A DNA stretch of 64,000 nucleotides, from assembly GCA_947504115.1 (NCBI GenBank), contig CANNGH010000011.1, positions 25,712-89,711 on the forward strand, in the 5' to 3' direction. Shown here one piece after another: positions 16,741 through 24,412 of the stretch. Every line of letters begins with the position of its first letter. The first letter of the stretch is position 1. The position numbers were made by a program, and so were the translations under genes. The notes under the pieces were generated by a model that did no database searches, was not told where the DNA came from, and saw only the letters and a list, made by a program, of their open reading frames with translations. The DNA comes from an uncultured Sedimentitalea sp. (GTDB lineage Bacteria; Pseudomonadota; Alphaproteobacteria; Rhodobacterales; Rhodobacteraceae).

Positions 16741-17972
16741 CGTTCCCTGTCAATGTCGTGCCCCATGAGGTCAGCCTTGACCCGCTCGGGAAAGTTCGCT
16801 TTCAGCATCCGGTCTTCAAAGGCATGCCGCAGGCTGTAAACCACGTGGTCGTCGGATTCCATGAGACCGTTGTTCCGCAAGAAGTTGAGCTGTGCCGCCG
16901 AGAGTGATGACGGTGTCTCGCGGTAGCGGGGAAAGCCGTCGGGAAACTTTCGCGCGGCTTCGAGGGCAACGCCAACCAGCGGAATGTCCCGCATCGCTCG
17001 CTTTGTCTTGACGACACGTCCATCCGCCCGGATTTGGATGTGCGGAACATTCGCATTCAGAGCCAGTCGCGCAGGCGTAAGGGTTGCAACCTCCGACGGA
17101 CGCGCGCCCGTGTTCATGCAAATCAACAATATCGCCCTGGCTTCGGGATTGAGCCCGTCGAGCGCACCTTTCGCCAAGAGCCGATCCCTGATCCAGTCGG
17201 ACGAAAACGGAGGCGGTGACACCGCATCGACCTTCGGCAAACGCCAGTTGCGCTTGGGAATTGGCAGGATGACTTCCAGCCCCAAGCCGTCGATCACCGT
17301 GTGGAGCACGTTCGTCAATTTGTCGAAATCCTTGTTCGCGGTGTTGTTGGACCGATCCTCCAGATCAATTTTCTCAATCCAGAACGAGCGGAACGACAAG
17401 AAGTCCTCGCGCCTGAGAGCCGTCAACGGCCGATCACCATTCACCGCAATCCATCGATTGAGCGCCCGCTTGAACGGATTCTCCCATTTCCTGATTTGAT
17501 CGCGGGATTTTCCCAGTCGTCGATCCGGGGTCAGCTTGTGAAATTCGGACCAGACTTCCGACATCAGCAGCGGTGGCGCTTCTGCGGTGCCCATCAAGGC
17601 GACGGTTTCATCCGGATCAACCCGATCATTCGTCACGCTTATCGCTTCGATCCGTTCCAGCAGTGCATCCTCCGGAAGGGCCGCGATCTGCGTCACCGGC
17701 AAATAGTTGAAGCCTCGATCCTGAGCGACCTTGCGAACCGCATCATAGGCCGCCCGCGCATCGGAGGCCCGACCGTCGAGCTTGGCCTGCCAGTGGTCGA
17801 GCTGCGCCTGCCAGACCCGGGGCGCCTTCTGGCTCGCAAGCCGATGCGAGTCGGTCTCCAGTGAAATGGAAATGACTCTTTTACGGGTCTCGACAAGCTC
17901 ATACCGCTTGGGAATTCGTCTCACGAGATACCAAGTCTCGCCTCGCAGCGTCAGATTCAGGGGTTTCGGCAT
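16680..17972 (-). CDS. Tyrosine-type site-specific integrase (DUF6538 N-terminus)
   Basis: A 430-residue tyrosine recombinase. Residues 1-60 resemble the DUF6538 region (GETWYLVRRIPKRYELVETR), followed by a core-binding domain and the catalytic domain with Arg291 (NTGARPSE), the box II motif YSLRHAFEDR with Arg382 and His383, His405 (LMGHDIDRE) and the nucleophile Tyr412 (RYG). The usual first His of box II is Tyr, as in relatives of this subfamily. It is oriented away from the tRNA-Arg gene 150 bp upstream, whose 3-prime end faces it, the classic set-up of an island integrated at a tRNA. It should catalyse excision and integration of the DNA to its left. Confidence 0.9.
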   Translation of the reverse strand: MPKPLNLTLRGETWYLVRRIPKRYELVETRKRVISISLETDSHRLASQKAPRVWQAQLDHWQAKLDGRASDARAAYDAVRKVAQDRGFNYLPVTQIAALPEDALLERIEAISVTNDRVDPDETVALMGTAEAPPLLMSEVWSEFHKLTPDRRLGKSRDQIRKWENPFKRALNRWIAVNGDRPLTALRREDFLSFRSFWIEKIDLEDRSNNTANKDFDKLTNVLHTVIDGLGLEVILPIPKRNWRLPKVDAVSPPPFSSDWIRDRLLAKGALDGLNPEARAILLICMNTGARPSEVATLTPARLALNANVPHIQIRADGRVVKTKRAMRDIPLVGVALEAARKFPDGFPRYRETPSSLSAAQLNFLRNNGLMESDDHVVYSLRHAFEDRMLKANFPERVKADLMGHDIDRERYGAGLSLADTAALLTDISF

Positions 17973-18009
17973 AGCGGGCTCCTACCTTAGGAGCGACGAC
18001 CATACCGGA

Positions 18010-18042
18010 ATGTCATGCAAAATGTCATGCAAAATGTCATGC
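18010..18042. repeat. Three tandem 12-bp direct repeats between integrase and tRNA
   Basis: ATGTCATGC occurs at 18010-18018, 18022-18030 and 18034-18042, with AAA in the spacers, a strict 12-bp period. The position, between the integrase start and the putative attachment tRNA, is where arm-type integrase or excisionase sites would be expected. Confidence 0.75.
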
Positions 18043-18071
18043 AGAAAACGCCGGACAAAAGCAAATTTAAG

Positions 18072-18089
18072 GAACTTCTCAAGAAGTTC
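18072..18089. promoter_or_regulatory. Inverted repeat upstream of the integrase
   Basis: GAACTTCT, two bases, AGAAGTTC: a perfect 8-bp dyad in the integrase upstream region, suited to a dimeric regulator. The surrounding DNA is AT-rich compared with the flanks. Confidence 0.5.
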
Positions 18090-18120
18090 AGATTGTTAGA
18101 GATAGGGAATTTCCTGAAAG

Positions 18121-18197
18121 TGGCGGACCGAGGAGGATTCGAACCCCCGACCCCTTGATTCGTAGTCAAGTACTCTATCCAGCTGAGCTATCGGTCC
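18121..18197 (-). tRNA. tRNA-Arg, anticodon ACG
   Basis: The complement folds as a 77-base tRNA: acceptor arm GGACCGA with TCGGTCC, D-arm containing AGCTCAGCTGGATAGAG, anticodon stem CTTGA/TCAAG with loop CTACGAA (anticodon ACG), T-arm GGGGGTTCGAATCCTCC, discriminator G and encoded CCA. The ACG anticodon (inosine-modified in bacteria) reads CGU/CGC/CGA. Its 3-prime end points at the integrase gene, so it is the likely attB/attR site of the island on the left. The tRNA is intact. Confidence 0.97.
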
Positions 18198-18536
18198 ACA
18201 ATTGCGGGGAATAGACGTGGGAGGCGGGCAATGCAAGGCAAAAATTCCAGGCTGCAAAAGGCCTCTGGTTCAGCGGCAGAACGTCTCGCTCTCGCTGCGC
18301 TGTCCCAGGCTTCGCGGAGATGCGGATCGGGAAAAACCGGCAAGCCGAGCGGAGGAGGGGCAGCGCGATATGCGGCGCGGATGCTGGTGAGCGACGGCGG
18401 CGCATCCGCTCCACGCTCGGGTTTCTCGCTGCGCACGGCGGAAACTCGGTCTGATTGCTGTTTGGCGCCCCTTCGCTGGCTCCTCCCGTTCGCGGGCCAT
18501 TCGTCGGCCTGCACCCGCAGACCGCTCGGAAAGGCT
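18198..18536. other. Intergenic stretch without a recognisable gene
   Basis: Between the tRNA-Arg gene and the sensor kinase stop no frame has a credible start or family. The minus strand here is the 3-prime side of the kinase operon; the plus strand reads into nothing conserved. No clear terminator was found. Confidence 0.4.
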
Positions 18537-19934
18537 TCAGCCGTTCGGCGAGATCTTGTCGCCGAGCGGCAGCACGATCCGGAACACCGTGCCGTCCGGG
18601 CCGGTGCGGTCCAGGTTGAGCCATCCGCCGTGGCCACGCACCAGTTCGGACGAAATCGCCAGACCCAGCCCTGCGCCGCCCTTGCGCGCGCCGCCCTGAA
18701 ACGGCGTGAACAGGTGGGTTTGCGCCTTTTGCGGCAGGCCGGGGCCGGTGTCGGAGACGCATATCACGCAATTGTCGTCGTCTTCCGTCGCCGTGATACC
18801 GATTTCCCCGCCTTTTCCCGATTGCACCAGCGCCTGACGCGCATTGCGCACGAGGTTGAAAATGACCCGGAACAATTGCTCGGGATCGGCGCGCACCATC
18901 AGCGTGGCCGGCACGTCTTCGGAGAGGCTGATGTCCTGGGACTCCTCTACCGCCAGACGTTCGCTGTCGAGGACGTCCGAAACGATATCCAGCAGACGCA
19001 CCCGGCTGAGGCGCGGCGGCGGCTCCTCGGCCTTGCCGAAGGCGAGCGTGGATTCGGTCAGGTTGATCGCACGGGTGATCGAGTTCACCAGTTTCGGGGC
19101 GAGACGGCGCACGGCGGGATCCTCGCTCGCGCCGATACGGTCCACGAATAGTTGCGCGCTGGTCAGGATGTTGCGCAGATCGTGGCTGACCTTGGCGACC
19201 GCACCGCCAAGCTGCGCCAGCCGTTCCTTTTGCTTGAGCGCCTGCGTCAGTTGCGTCTGCAGCGTCAACAGCGCCTCTTCGGCCTCGCGCAGTTCGGCGA
19301 CACTGGCGCTCGGCGTGATGATGCCGCGCGCATCCTCGGGCGCGGCGGCATAGCGCTGCATATAGCCGACGACCCCCTTGATCGGGCGCACGAGAAGCAT
19401 GCGCACCGCGATGAACAGCAGCAGCGCCGTAAACACCGATATGACCGCCGACAGAGCGAGGATGCGCAGGCCATAGTCGATCATCGCCGCGCGCAGGGGC
19501 GCCGTTTCCATCGTGATCTCGATCAGCGAACCGGCCTGTCGCACCGGGGCGCCGATCACGCGGATGATCTGGTTTTCCGGCTTGAACAGTCGTGCCATCG
19601 CATCGCGGATCAGGGTGAACGCTCCGGCGTCGCGCAGATCGAATGTGGCCGAGATCGCCTCGGGCAGCGGCGAATCCAGCACCAGTTGGCGCACCTCGTT
19701 GCGGCGCAGCACGACGTTGAACACCTCGGCGTTTTCCAGCAATTCGGTCTCGAGCCGGCTGTCGATGATGTCGTCCGCCAGCAGCGCAAGCGAGGCGATT
19801 TGCGCCCGCTCCAGCCGATTGCGCAGGTAATCCTCGCGAAAACGCGCGACCGACGGCACGAAGATCAGCACCTCGGCCAGCATGACGAAAACCGTGGTCA
19901 GGATCAGGAAACGGCCCGAAAGCGTGTTCAGCAT
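18537..19934 (-). CDS. Sensor histidine kinase (membrane-bound)
   Basis: A 465-residue kinase with transmembrane helices near residues 9-29 and 153-181 bordering a periplasmic sensor region, a HAMP-like linker with coiled-coil character (LREAEEALLTLQTQLTQALK) and a kinase core. The phosphoacceptor is His251 in AKVSHDLRN; the N box reads NLVRNARQAL, the G1 box DTGPGLP and the G2 box GLGLAIS. The DLRN form of the H box is typical of NtrY/HWE-neighbouring alphaproteobacterial kinases. No response regulator gene is adjacent, so the partner lies elsewhere. It is the third gene of a minus-strand unit behind the TVP38 and MerA-like genes with gaps of 1 and 16 bp. Confidence 0.9.
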   Translation of the reverse strand: MLNTLSGRFLILTTVFVMLAEVLIFVPSVARFREDYLRNRLERAQIASLALLADDIIDSRLETELLENAEVFNVVLRRNEVRQLVLDSPLPEAISATFDLRDAGAFTLIRDAMARLFKPENQIIRVIGAPVRQAGSLIEITMETAPLRAAMIDYGLRILALSAVISVFTALLLFIAVRMLLVRPIKGVVGYMQRYAAAPEDARGIITPSASVAELREAEEALLTLQTQLTQALKQKERLAQLGGAVAKVSHDLRNILTSAQLFVDRIGASEDPAVRRLAPKLVNSITRAINLTESTLAFGKAEEPPPRLSRVRLLDIVSDVLDSERLAVEESQDISLSEDVPATLMVRADPEQLFRVIFNLVRNARQALVQSGKGGEIGITATEDDDNCVICVSDTGPGLPQKAQTHLFTPFQGGARKGGAGLGLAISSELVRGHGGWLNLDRTGPDGTVFRIVLPLGDKISPNG

Positions 19935-19950
19935 GTCGCCCCTTCTTCGG

Positions 19951-21369
19951 TCAGGGCACCCGGTTCTGGATCAGCCCCACGATCCGCTTGATCACAGGAT
20001 TATCAAACAGTCGGGGCGAGAAATAGGCCCCCGCGGCACGTTTGTTGATCTCGCCCAGCGTCGGATAGGGCGCGACCATCGCCGCGACCTGGCTCATCTT
20101 CAGGCGGTTCGCCAGAACAAGTGCCCAGAGGCCGATCAATTCGCCTGCCTCGGCACCGACGATGCCCACCCCGACCGGACGGCCCCTGACCACCATCACC
20201 TTGATGAACCCGGTGGTCCGGCGTGTGGCGATGGCACGGTCGTTTTCGCCGTAGTCAAAGCGCACAATTTCCACCTTGTCGCCATGCGCCGCGCGCGCCT
20301 GTGTTTCGGTCATGCCGATCTGTGCAAGCTCCGGATCGGTATAGGTGACGCGCGGGATATGCGTGGCTTTCGCGCGCGACGGCAACGCGAACAGCATCGA
20401 GCGGATGACGATGTTCGCATGATACGCGGCGACATGGGTGAACTGCATGTCCCCGGCCACGTCACCGATGGCATAGATGCGCCGGTTGCTGGTGCGCAGG
20501 CGGTCATTCACCGCGATGCCGGTGCGGGTGATGTCGATCCCGGCCGCCGAAGGGTTCAGCCGGTCGATATTCGCCTTGCGCCCGACCGCCAGCAGCAGAT
20601 GGCTGCCCGTGAACACGCGCCCGTCTTGCGTTTCGACCTCGATGGCCCCTGCCCTGCCGCGAATGTTGGCGGCCTTGGCGTTCTCAACAATCTCGACCCC
20701 TTCGCTGCGTAACGTTTCAAGGACGACCGCCACAAGATCGGGATCATCCTTGCCCAACGCACGCTCGCCCTCGATCACGGTGACATCGCAGCCAAGGCGA
20801 CGATGCGCCTGCGCCATCTCCATGCCGACGGGGCCGCCGCCGATGATCAGCAGATGATCCGGCTTTTCGCGCAGGTCGAACAGCGTTTCGTTGGTCAGAT
20901 ACGGCACCGAATCCAGCCCCGGTATCGGCGGTACGAGCGGGGATGAGCCGGTTGCGATGACGATGCGCCGGGCCGAGATGACGTGATCGCCCGCCTGCAT
21001 CTCGGTCGGGGAAACGAACCGTCCGAAGGCGCGGATGACCCGGACGCCCAGATCCGCGAACCGCTCTTCGCTGTCCACCGGCGCGATTTCGGCGATGGCA
21101 CCGGCGACATGCGCCATGACGGCGGCGTAATCGACCTGCGGCACCGCATTCGCCACCCCGAATTGCTCGGCGCTCGCCTGCGCATGAGCCGCCTTGGCGC
21201 TGGCGATCAGCGCCTTGGAGGGCACGCAACCGTAATTGAGACAATCGCCGCCCATGCGGTGCCCCTCCAGCAGGACGACATCGGCGCCCATCTGCACCGC
21301 CCCCGCCGCAAGCGACAATCCCCCCGATCCGGCGCCGATGACCAGAATATCAGTCTTGATACGTTCCAT
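19951..21369 (-). CDS. MerA/lipoamide-dehydrogenase-like FAD-dependent NAD(P)-disulfide oxidoreductase
   Basis: A 472-residue class I pyridine nucleotide-disulfide oxidoreductase. The FAD-binding GAGSGG lies near residues 12-17, the redox pair Cys43 and Cys48 in GGDCLNYGCVPSK, the NAD(P) motif GGGPVG near 178-183, and the second FAD segment YAIGDVAG near 294-301. At the C-terminus the His-Pro-Thr dyad of lipoamide dehydrogenase is replaced by AAMVAPYPTLGEINKRA, and there is no C-terminal vicinal cysteine pair, so it is neither classical lipoamide dehydrogenase nor canonical mercuric reductase. It is next to a TVP38/TMEM64 gene, a pairing seen in many bacteria; the physiological substrate is unknown. 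Confidence 0.88.
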   Translation of the reverse strand: MERIKTDILVIGAGSGGLSLAAGAVQMGADVVLLEGHRMGGDCLNYGCVPSKALIASAKAAHAQASAEQFGVANAVPQVDYAAVMAHVAGAIAEIAPVDSEERFADLGVRVIRAFGRFVSPTEMQAGDHVISARRIVIATGSSPLVPPIPGLDSVPYLTNETLFDLREKPDHLLIIGGGPVGMEMAQAHRRLGCDVTVIEGERALGKDDPDLVAVVLETLRSEGVEIVENAKAANIRGRAGAIEVETQDGRVFTGSHLLLAVGRKANIDRLNPSAAGIDITRTGIAVNDRLRTSNRRIYAIGDVAGDMQFTHVAAYHANIVIRSMLFALPSRAKATHIPRVTYTDPELAQIGMTETQARAAHGDKVEIVRFDYGENDRAIATRRTTGFIKVMVVRGRPVGVGIVGAEAGELIGLWALVLANRLKMSQVAAMVAPYPTLGEINKRAAGAYFSPRLFDNPVIKRIVGLIQNRVP

Positions 21370-21370
21370 C

Positions 21371-22102
21371 CTAGATCCCCGATTTGCCCCGCACCGCCCG
21401 CAGTACGATGGGCAATGCCGCCAGCGCGCACAAGCCCAGGATGGGGCCGATCACCTGCGGCTCCCACAACAGCGACAGGTCGGGTGTGTCGCCACGGTCG
21501 AACACATCGCCCAGACCCACGCCGATCGAGGTGAAGACGATTGCACCTGGCACTATGCCCAGCGCCGTCGTCCACAGAAAGCGCATGAACCGCACGCCCA
21601 CCAGTGCGGGCAACAGGTTGGCGATGAAGAACGGCACCGCCGGAATCAGCCGCAACAGCAACAGCACGCTGATCTCGTTCTCGCGCAGGCGGGTTTTCAG
21701 CCTCTTGATCGTGCCTTGCGACGCATCCAGACGTGCCGACAGCGTCGCGCCCAGCCCCAACCGCGCCGCCCAGAAGATCGCGCAGGCGCCGATGGTTGCC
21801 GACAGCACGTTCAGCACCGTGCCCGGCAGAAGGCCGAACAGAAAACCGCCCGTCACCGACGCCACTGCCGCGCCCGGCAGCGAAAAGGCGACGACGGCCA
21901 CGTAAACCAGAACGAACAGGCCGACCAGAACCGCGAAATGCTGGTCGCGATAGATCAGCAGCGCCTCGCGGTTGGCGCGCAGGGTTTCGAAACTCAGGTA
22001 ATCCCGCAGGGCAAATGCGCCGATAGCGGCGACAGCGACAATCACCAGCAACGGCAGATGCCGGACAAATCCGGTTTTCGAGGTCTGCGACGTGCCGGCC
22101 AT
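21371..22102 (-). CDS. TVP38/TMEM64 family membrane protein
   Basis: A 243-residue DedA-superfamily integral membrane protein. Conserved features are FSLPGAAVASVTGGFLFG near residues 72-89, followed by GTVLNVLSATIGA and the RLIPAVPFFIANLLPALVGV segment near 148-167 with its characteristic Arg and Pro residues. DedA/TVP38 proteins are now linked to lipid translocation, but individual substrates are not settled. The start at 22102 has GGCAGGAG upstream; a longer frame to 22279 lacks one. It is the first gene of the unit with the MerA-like enzyme and sensor kinase and is divergent from rpmH. Confidence 0.88.
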   Translation of the reverse strand: MAGTSQTSKTGFVRHLPLLVIVAVAAIGAFALRDYLSFETLRANREALLIYRDQHFAVLVGLFVLVYVAVVAFSLPGAAVASVTGGFLFGLLPGTVLNVLSATIGACAIFWAARLGLGATLSARLDASQGTIKRLKTRLRENEISVLLLLRLIPAVPFFIANLLPALVGVRFMRFLWTTALGIVPGAIVFTSIGVGLGDVFDRGDTPDLSLLWEPQVIGPILGLCALAALPIVLRAVRGKSGI

Positions 22103-22287
22103 ATTGCTCTCCTGCCCCGAATTGTGCTCTGGCCAACATGCCCACAACCGCCAGCAAGGGACAGGCCGTTCACGCGGCCTTGATGCGGGCAGGCGATTTC
22201 GTGAGGATCCCACCGCGAACCCGGCGCGCGGCGAGGATCGCGCGCGGGAAATGTTGCGACGGACGCCGGATTTGCGCACCTCGGGGT

Positions 22288-22315
22288 TTGACTTGGCGGT
22301 CGCGTCCGCTTAAAG
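22288..22315 (+). promoter_or_regulatory. Probable sigma-70 promoter of rpmH-rnpA-yidD
   Basis: TTGACT (22288-22293), 16 bases, TTAAAG (22310-22315), about 70 bp before the rpmH start. The spacing and -35 match a housekeeping promoter and the gene is highly expressed in bacteria. Inferred from sequence only. Confidence 0.55.
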
Positions 22316-22385
22316 GACGGGCCTTGTCAACGATAACGGGGGGCGAATCCGCGCCGCACCCGACCGAATTACTGGAGACGGAGCG

Positions 22386-22520
22386 ATGAAACGCACCTTT
22401 CAACCCTCGAACCTGGTTCGCAAGCGTCGCCACGGGTTCCGCGCCCGCATGGCAACCAAGGCAGGCCGCAAGATCCTGAACGCGCGCCGCGCCCGCGGCC
22501 GCAAGGAACTGAGCGCCTAA
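22386..22520 (+). CDS. rpmH: Ribosomal protein bL34
   Basis: Forty-four residues beginning [20 protein letters not shown] and ending [12 protein letters not shown], an essentially canonical bL34 of the large ribosomal subunit. The start has a GGAG site 10 bases upstream. It leads the conserved rpmH-rnpA-yidD order, followed here by yghU rather than by yidC, so the usual yidC gene is located elsewhere. Confidence 0.98.
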   Translation: MKRTFQPSNLVRKRRHGFRARMATKAGRKILNARRARGRKELSA

Positions 22521-22542
22521 AAGCCTCTCGGGCGCGACAGAC

Positions 22543-22959
22543 ATGACACCGCCGGACGACCCCCAGGACGGCACCGCCGCCCAAGGGTCGGAGTCTCCGG
22601 CGGTTTCCGTGCGTCCGCTTGAAACCCTGACCAAACGCGCCGATTTCCTGCGCGCCGCCCGTGCCCGCCGTCAGGGAACAGCCGGAATGATGGTGCAGGC
22701 CCGCCAACGCGGCGATGATGCGGGGGGCGGCATCCGTGTCGGCTTCACCTGCTCGAAAAAGGTCGGCAACGCCGTGGCCCGCAATCGCGCCAAGCGCCGC
22801 CTGCGCGAGGTGGCGCGCATCGTCCTGCCCGAACTCGGACGCTCCGGCTGGGATTACGTGCTGATCGGCCGCCCCGAGGTGACGGCAACGCGCCCGTTCG
22901 ACGCGCTGCAGGACGATCTGCGTTACGCGCTGCGCAAATTGCACCGCGACCGCGCATGA
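22543..22959 (+). CDS. rnpA: Ribonuclease P protein component
   Basis: A 138-residue RnpA that binds the RNase P RNA and helps mature tRNA 5-prime ends. The core shows [13 protein letters not shown] near residues 30-42, [20 protein letters not shown] near 66-85 (the RNR motif) and LREVARIVL. An extra acidic and proline-rich N-terminal stretch of about 25 residues precedes the core, as in many Rhodobacteraceae. It lies 22 bp after rpmH and overlaps yidD by four bases. Confidence 0.96.
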   Translation: MTPPDDPQDGTAAQGSESPAVSVRPLETLTKRADFLRAARARRQGTAGMMVQARQRGDDAGGGIRVGFTCSKKVGNAVARNRAKRRLREVARIVLPELGRSGWDYVLIGRPEVTATRPFDALQDDLRYALRKLHRDRA

Positions 22960-23186
22960 CCCTGTTCGCCCGCCTTCTGTCGCTGCCGGTTCACGCCTAT
23001 CGCCTGATCTTTTCGCCGTGGGTTGGATTCAACTGCCGCTATCAGCCCACGTGCAGCGCCTATGCGCTGGAGGCTTTGGAAAAACACGGCGCGCTGAAAG
23101 GCGGCTGGCTGGCCCTGCGCCGCATCGGTCGCTGCCACCCCTTCGGCGGCTCGGGTTACGATCCCGTGCCGGACCGCGAGGGTTAG
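22956..23186 (+). CDS. yidD: Membrane protein insertion efficiency factor YidD
   Basis: A 76-residue YidD with the conserved [20 protein letters not shown] segment near residues 19-38 and [20 protein letters not shown] near 49-68; the three cysteines of the family are present. An N-terminal amphipathic helix tethers it to the membrane where it assists YidC. Its ATG overlaps the rnpA stop by four bases. Confidence 0.96.
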   Translation: MTLFARLLSLPVHAYRLIFSPWVGFNCRYQPTCSAYALEALEKHGALKGGWLALRRIGRCHPFGGSGYDPVPDREG

Positions 23187-23270
23187 CGCGCCACGTACCT
23201 CATTCAACCCGTGCAAGATCGTATTGCCTAGCCTAGATAAAGGCGACGCGAACATGAAAGGACAAGGCTG

Positions 23271-24149
23271 ATGACCGATCAAACCGAATACACGCCACCC
23301 AGGGTCTGGAAATGGGATCGCGATTCGGGGGGGCGCTTTGCCAGCACCAACCGCCCCATTGCCGGTCCCACCCATGACAAGGAATTGCCCGTCGGCAAAC
23401 ACCCGTTCCAGCTATATTCGCTGGCAACGCCCAACGGGGTCAAGGTGACGGTGATGTTCGAGGAGCTTCTGCAAAAGGGTCACCAGCACGCGGAATACGA
23501 TGCGTGGCTGATCGACATCGGCGAAGGCGATCAGTTCTCCAGCGGCTTTGTCGCGGTCAATCCGAATTCCAAGATTCCCGCGCTGATGGATCACTCGACC
23601 CAGCCACCGACCCGCGTTTTTGAATCGGGTGCGATCCTGCTCTACCTGGCCGAGAAATTCGGCGCGTTCCTGCCCGAAGATCCGCGCGCACGCCCCGAAT
23701 GCCTGTCCTGGCTGTTCTGGCAGATGGGTAGCGCGCCGTTCCTGGGTGGCGGGTTCGGTCATTTCTACGCCTACGCGCCGGAAAAGCTGGAATATCCGAT
23801 CAATCGTTACGCGATGGAGGTCAAACGCCAGCTCCACGTTCTGGATCGCCATCTGGCGGAAAACGACTATCTCGCCGGGTCCGACTATACCATCGCCGAC
23901 ATCGCGAACTGGCCTTGGTATGGCCAGCTTGTGCTGGGGCGTCTCTACGATGCCGCGACATTTCTTGACGTCGAAAGCTATGGGAACGTGATGCGGTGGG
24001 CACGTCAGATCGACGACCGCCCCGCGGTTCAGCGCGGCCGCATGGTCAATCGCAGCTTTGGTGAGCCGGAAATGCAGTTGCACGAACGCCACCACGCCTC
24101 GGATTTCGACACGCGGACCCAGGACAAGATCGGCGATCAGGGCGCCTGA
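23271..24149 (+). CDS. yghU: Glutathione-dependent disulfide-bond oxidoreductase (YghU-type GST)
   Basis: A 292-residue glutathione transferase of the Nu/YghU class. The N-terminal extension PRVWKWDRDSGGRFASTNRP and the thioredoxin-like domain FQLYSLATPNGVKVTVMFEE match E. coli YghU, whose members bind two glutathiones and have disulfide reductase activity. NPNSKIPALMD near residues 101-111 carries the cis-proline glutathione-binding loop and ESGAILLYLAEKFG the following helix. It is cytoplasmic. The ATG follows AAGGACAAGGCTG. It stands 84 bp after yidD and probably has its own promoter. Confidence 0.93.
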   Translation: MTDQTEYTPPRVWKWDRDSGGRFASTNRPIAGPTHDKELPVGKHPFQLYSLATPNGVKVTVMFEELLQKGHQHAEYDAWLIDIGEGDQFSSGFVAVNPNSKIPALMDHSTQPPTRVFESGAILLYLAEKFGAFLPEDPRARPECLSWLFWQMGSAPFLGGGFGHFYAYAPEKLEYPINRYAMEVKRQLHVLDRHLAENDYLAGSDYTIADIANWPWYGQLVLGRLYDAATFLDVESYGNVMRWARQIDDRPAVQRGRMVNRSFGEPEMQLHERHHASDFDTRTQDKIGDQGA

Positions 24150-24211
24150 GCCTGAAGGATCAAAATCCCGCCGGAGCCGTTGCCACGTTTCCAGCCACAG
24201 ACCACCGCTAT

Positions 24212-24249
24212 ATTATAGCTGTGCGACGTGATTATAGCCGTGCGACGTG
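24212..24249. repeat. Two tandem 19-bp direct repeats
   Basis: ATTATAGCTGTGCGACGTG (24212-24230) is followed directly by a copy with one change, T to C at the ninth base (24231-24249). AT-rich halves look like -10 elements, so the repeat may contribute two overlapping promoters or operator half-sites for the downstream efflux gene. Confidence 0.7.
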
Positions 24250-24280
24250 GCCTCGGTGCCGTGCGGCGCAAGACCAATCA

Positions 24281-24315
24281 CGACCCTACTCTCCCGGAGG
24301 CGGGTCGGAATTTTC
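24281..24315 (+). terminator. Terminator-like hairpin before the efflux leader
   Basis: CGACCC (24281-24286) can pair with GGGTCG (24302-24307), followed by GAATTTTCT. The stem is short and the loop large, so it could be a weak terminator of yghU or part of an attenuation structure ahead of the leader ORF at 24356. Confidence 0.35.
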
Positions 24316-24355
24316 TATAGCAATTCCATCTCTTACGACCCAAGAGGAAATCGAA

Positions 24356-24412
24356 ATGGCCAATGAGTCCCGGGTCAGACACCCCGCCGCAAGGCGAAGA
24401 TACCGCGCATGA
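24356..24412 (+). CDS. 18-codon leader ORF translationally coupled to the efflux pump
   Basis: ATG with a strong AAGAGG site nine bases upstream opens an 18-residue frame (MANESRVRHPAARRRYRA), with six arginines. Its TGA overlaps the ATG of the efflux pump (ATGA). The pump itself has no good ribosome-binding site, so ribosomes finishing the leader are the obvious source of initiation. Short leader peptides ahead of resistance pumps can sense ribosome-targeting drugs or amino-acid supply; which, if either, applies here is inference. Confidence 0.5.
   Translation: MANESRVRHPAARRRYRA

Noticed and set aside
18010..18042. Possible start of a CRISPR array
   Set aside because: Units of 12 bp with 3-bp spacers are far too short; there are no unique spacers and no cas genes in the window.
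17987..18169. A minus-strand frame with a repeated FCMT peptide
   Set aside because: The peptide repeat merely translates the 12-bp DNA repeats near the integrase, and the frame runs into the tRNA-Arg gene.
18250..18285. A tRNA-like piece (GGTTCAGCGGCAGAAC) to the right of tRNA-Arg
   Set aside because: It resembles a D-arm but no acceptor, anticodon or T-arm could be placed around it.
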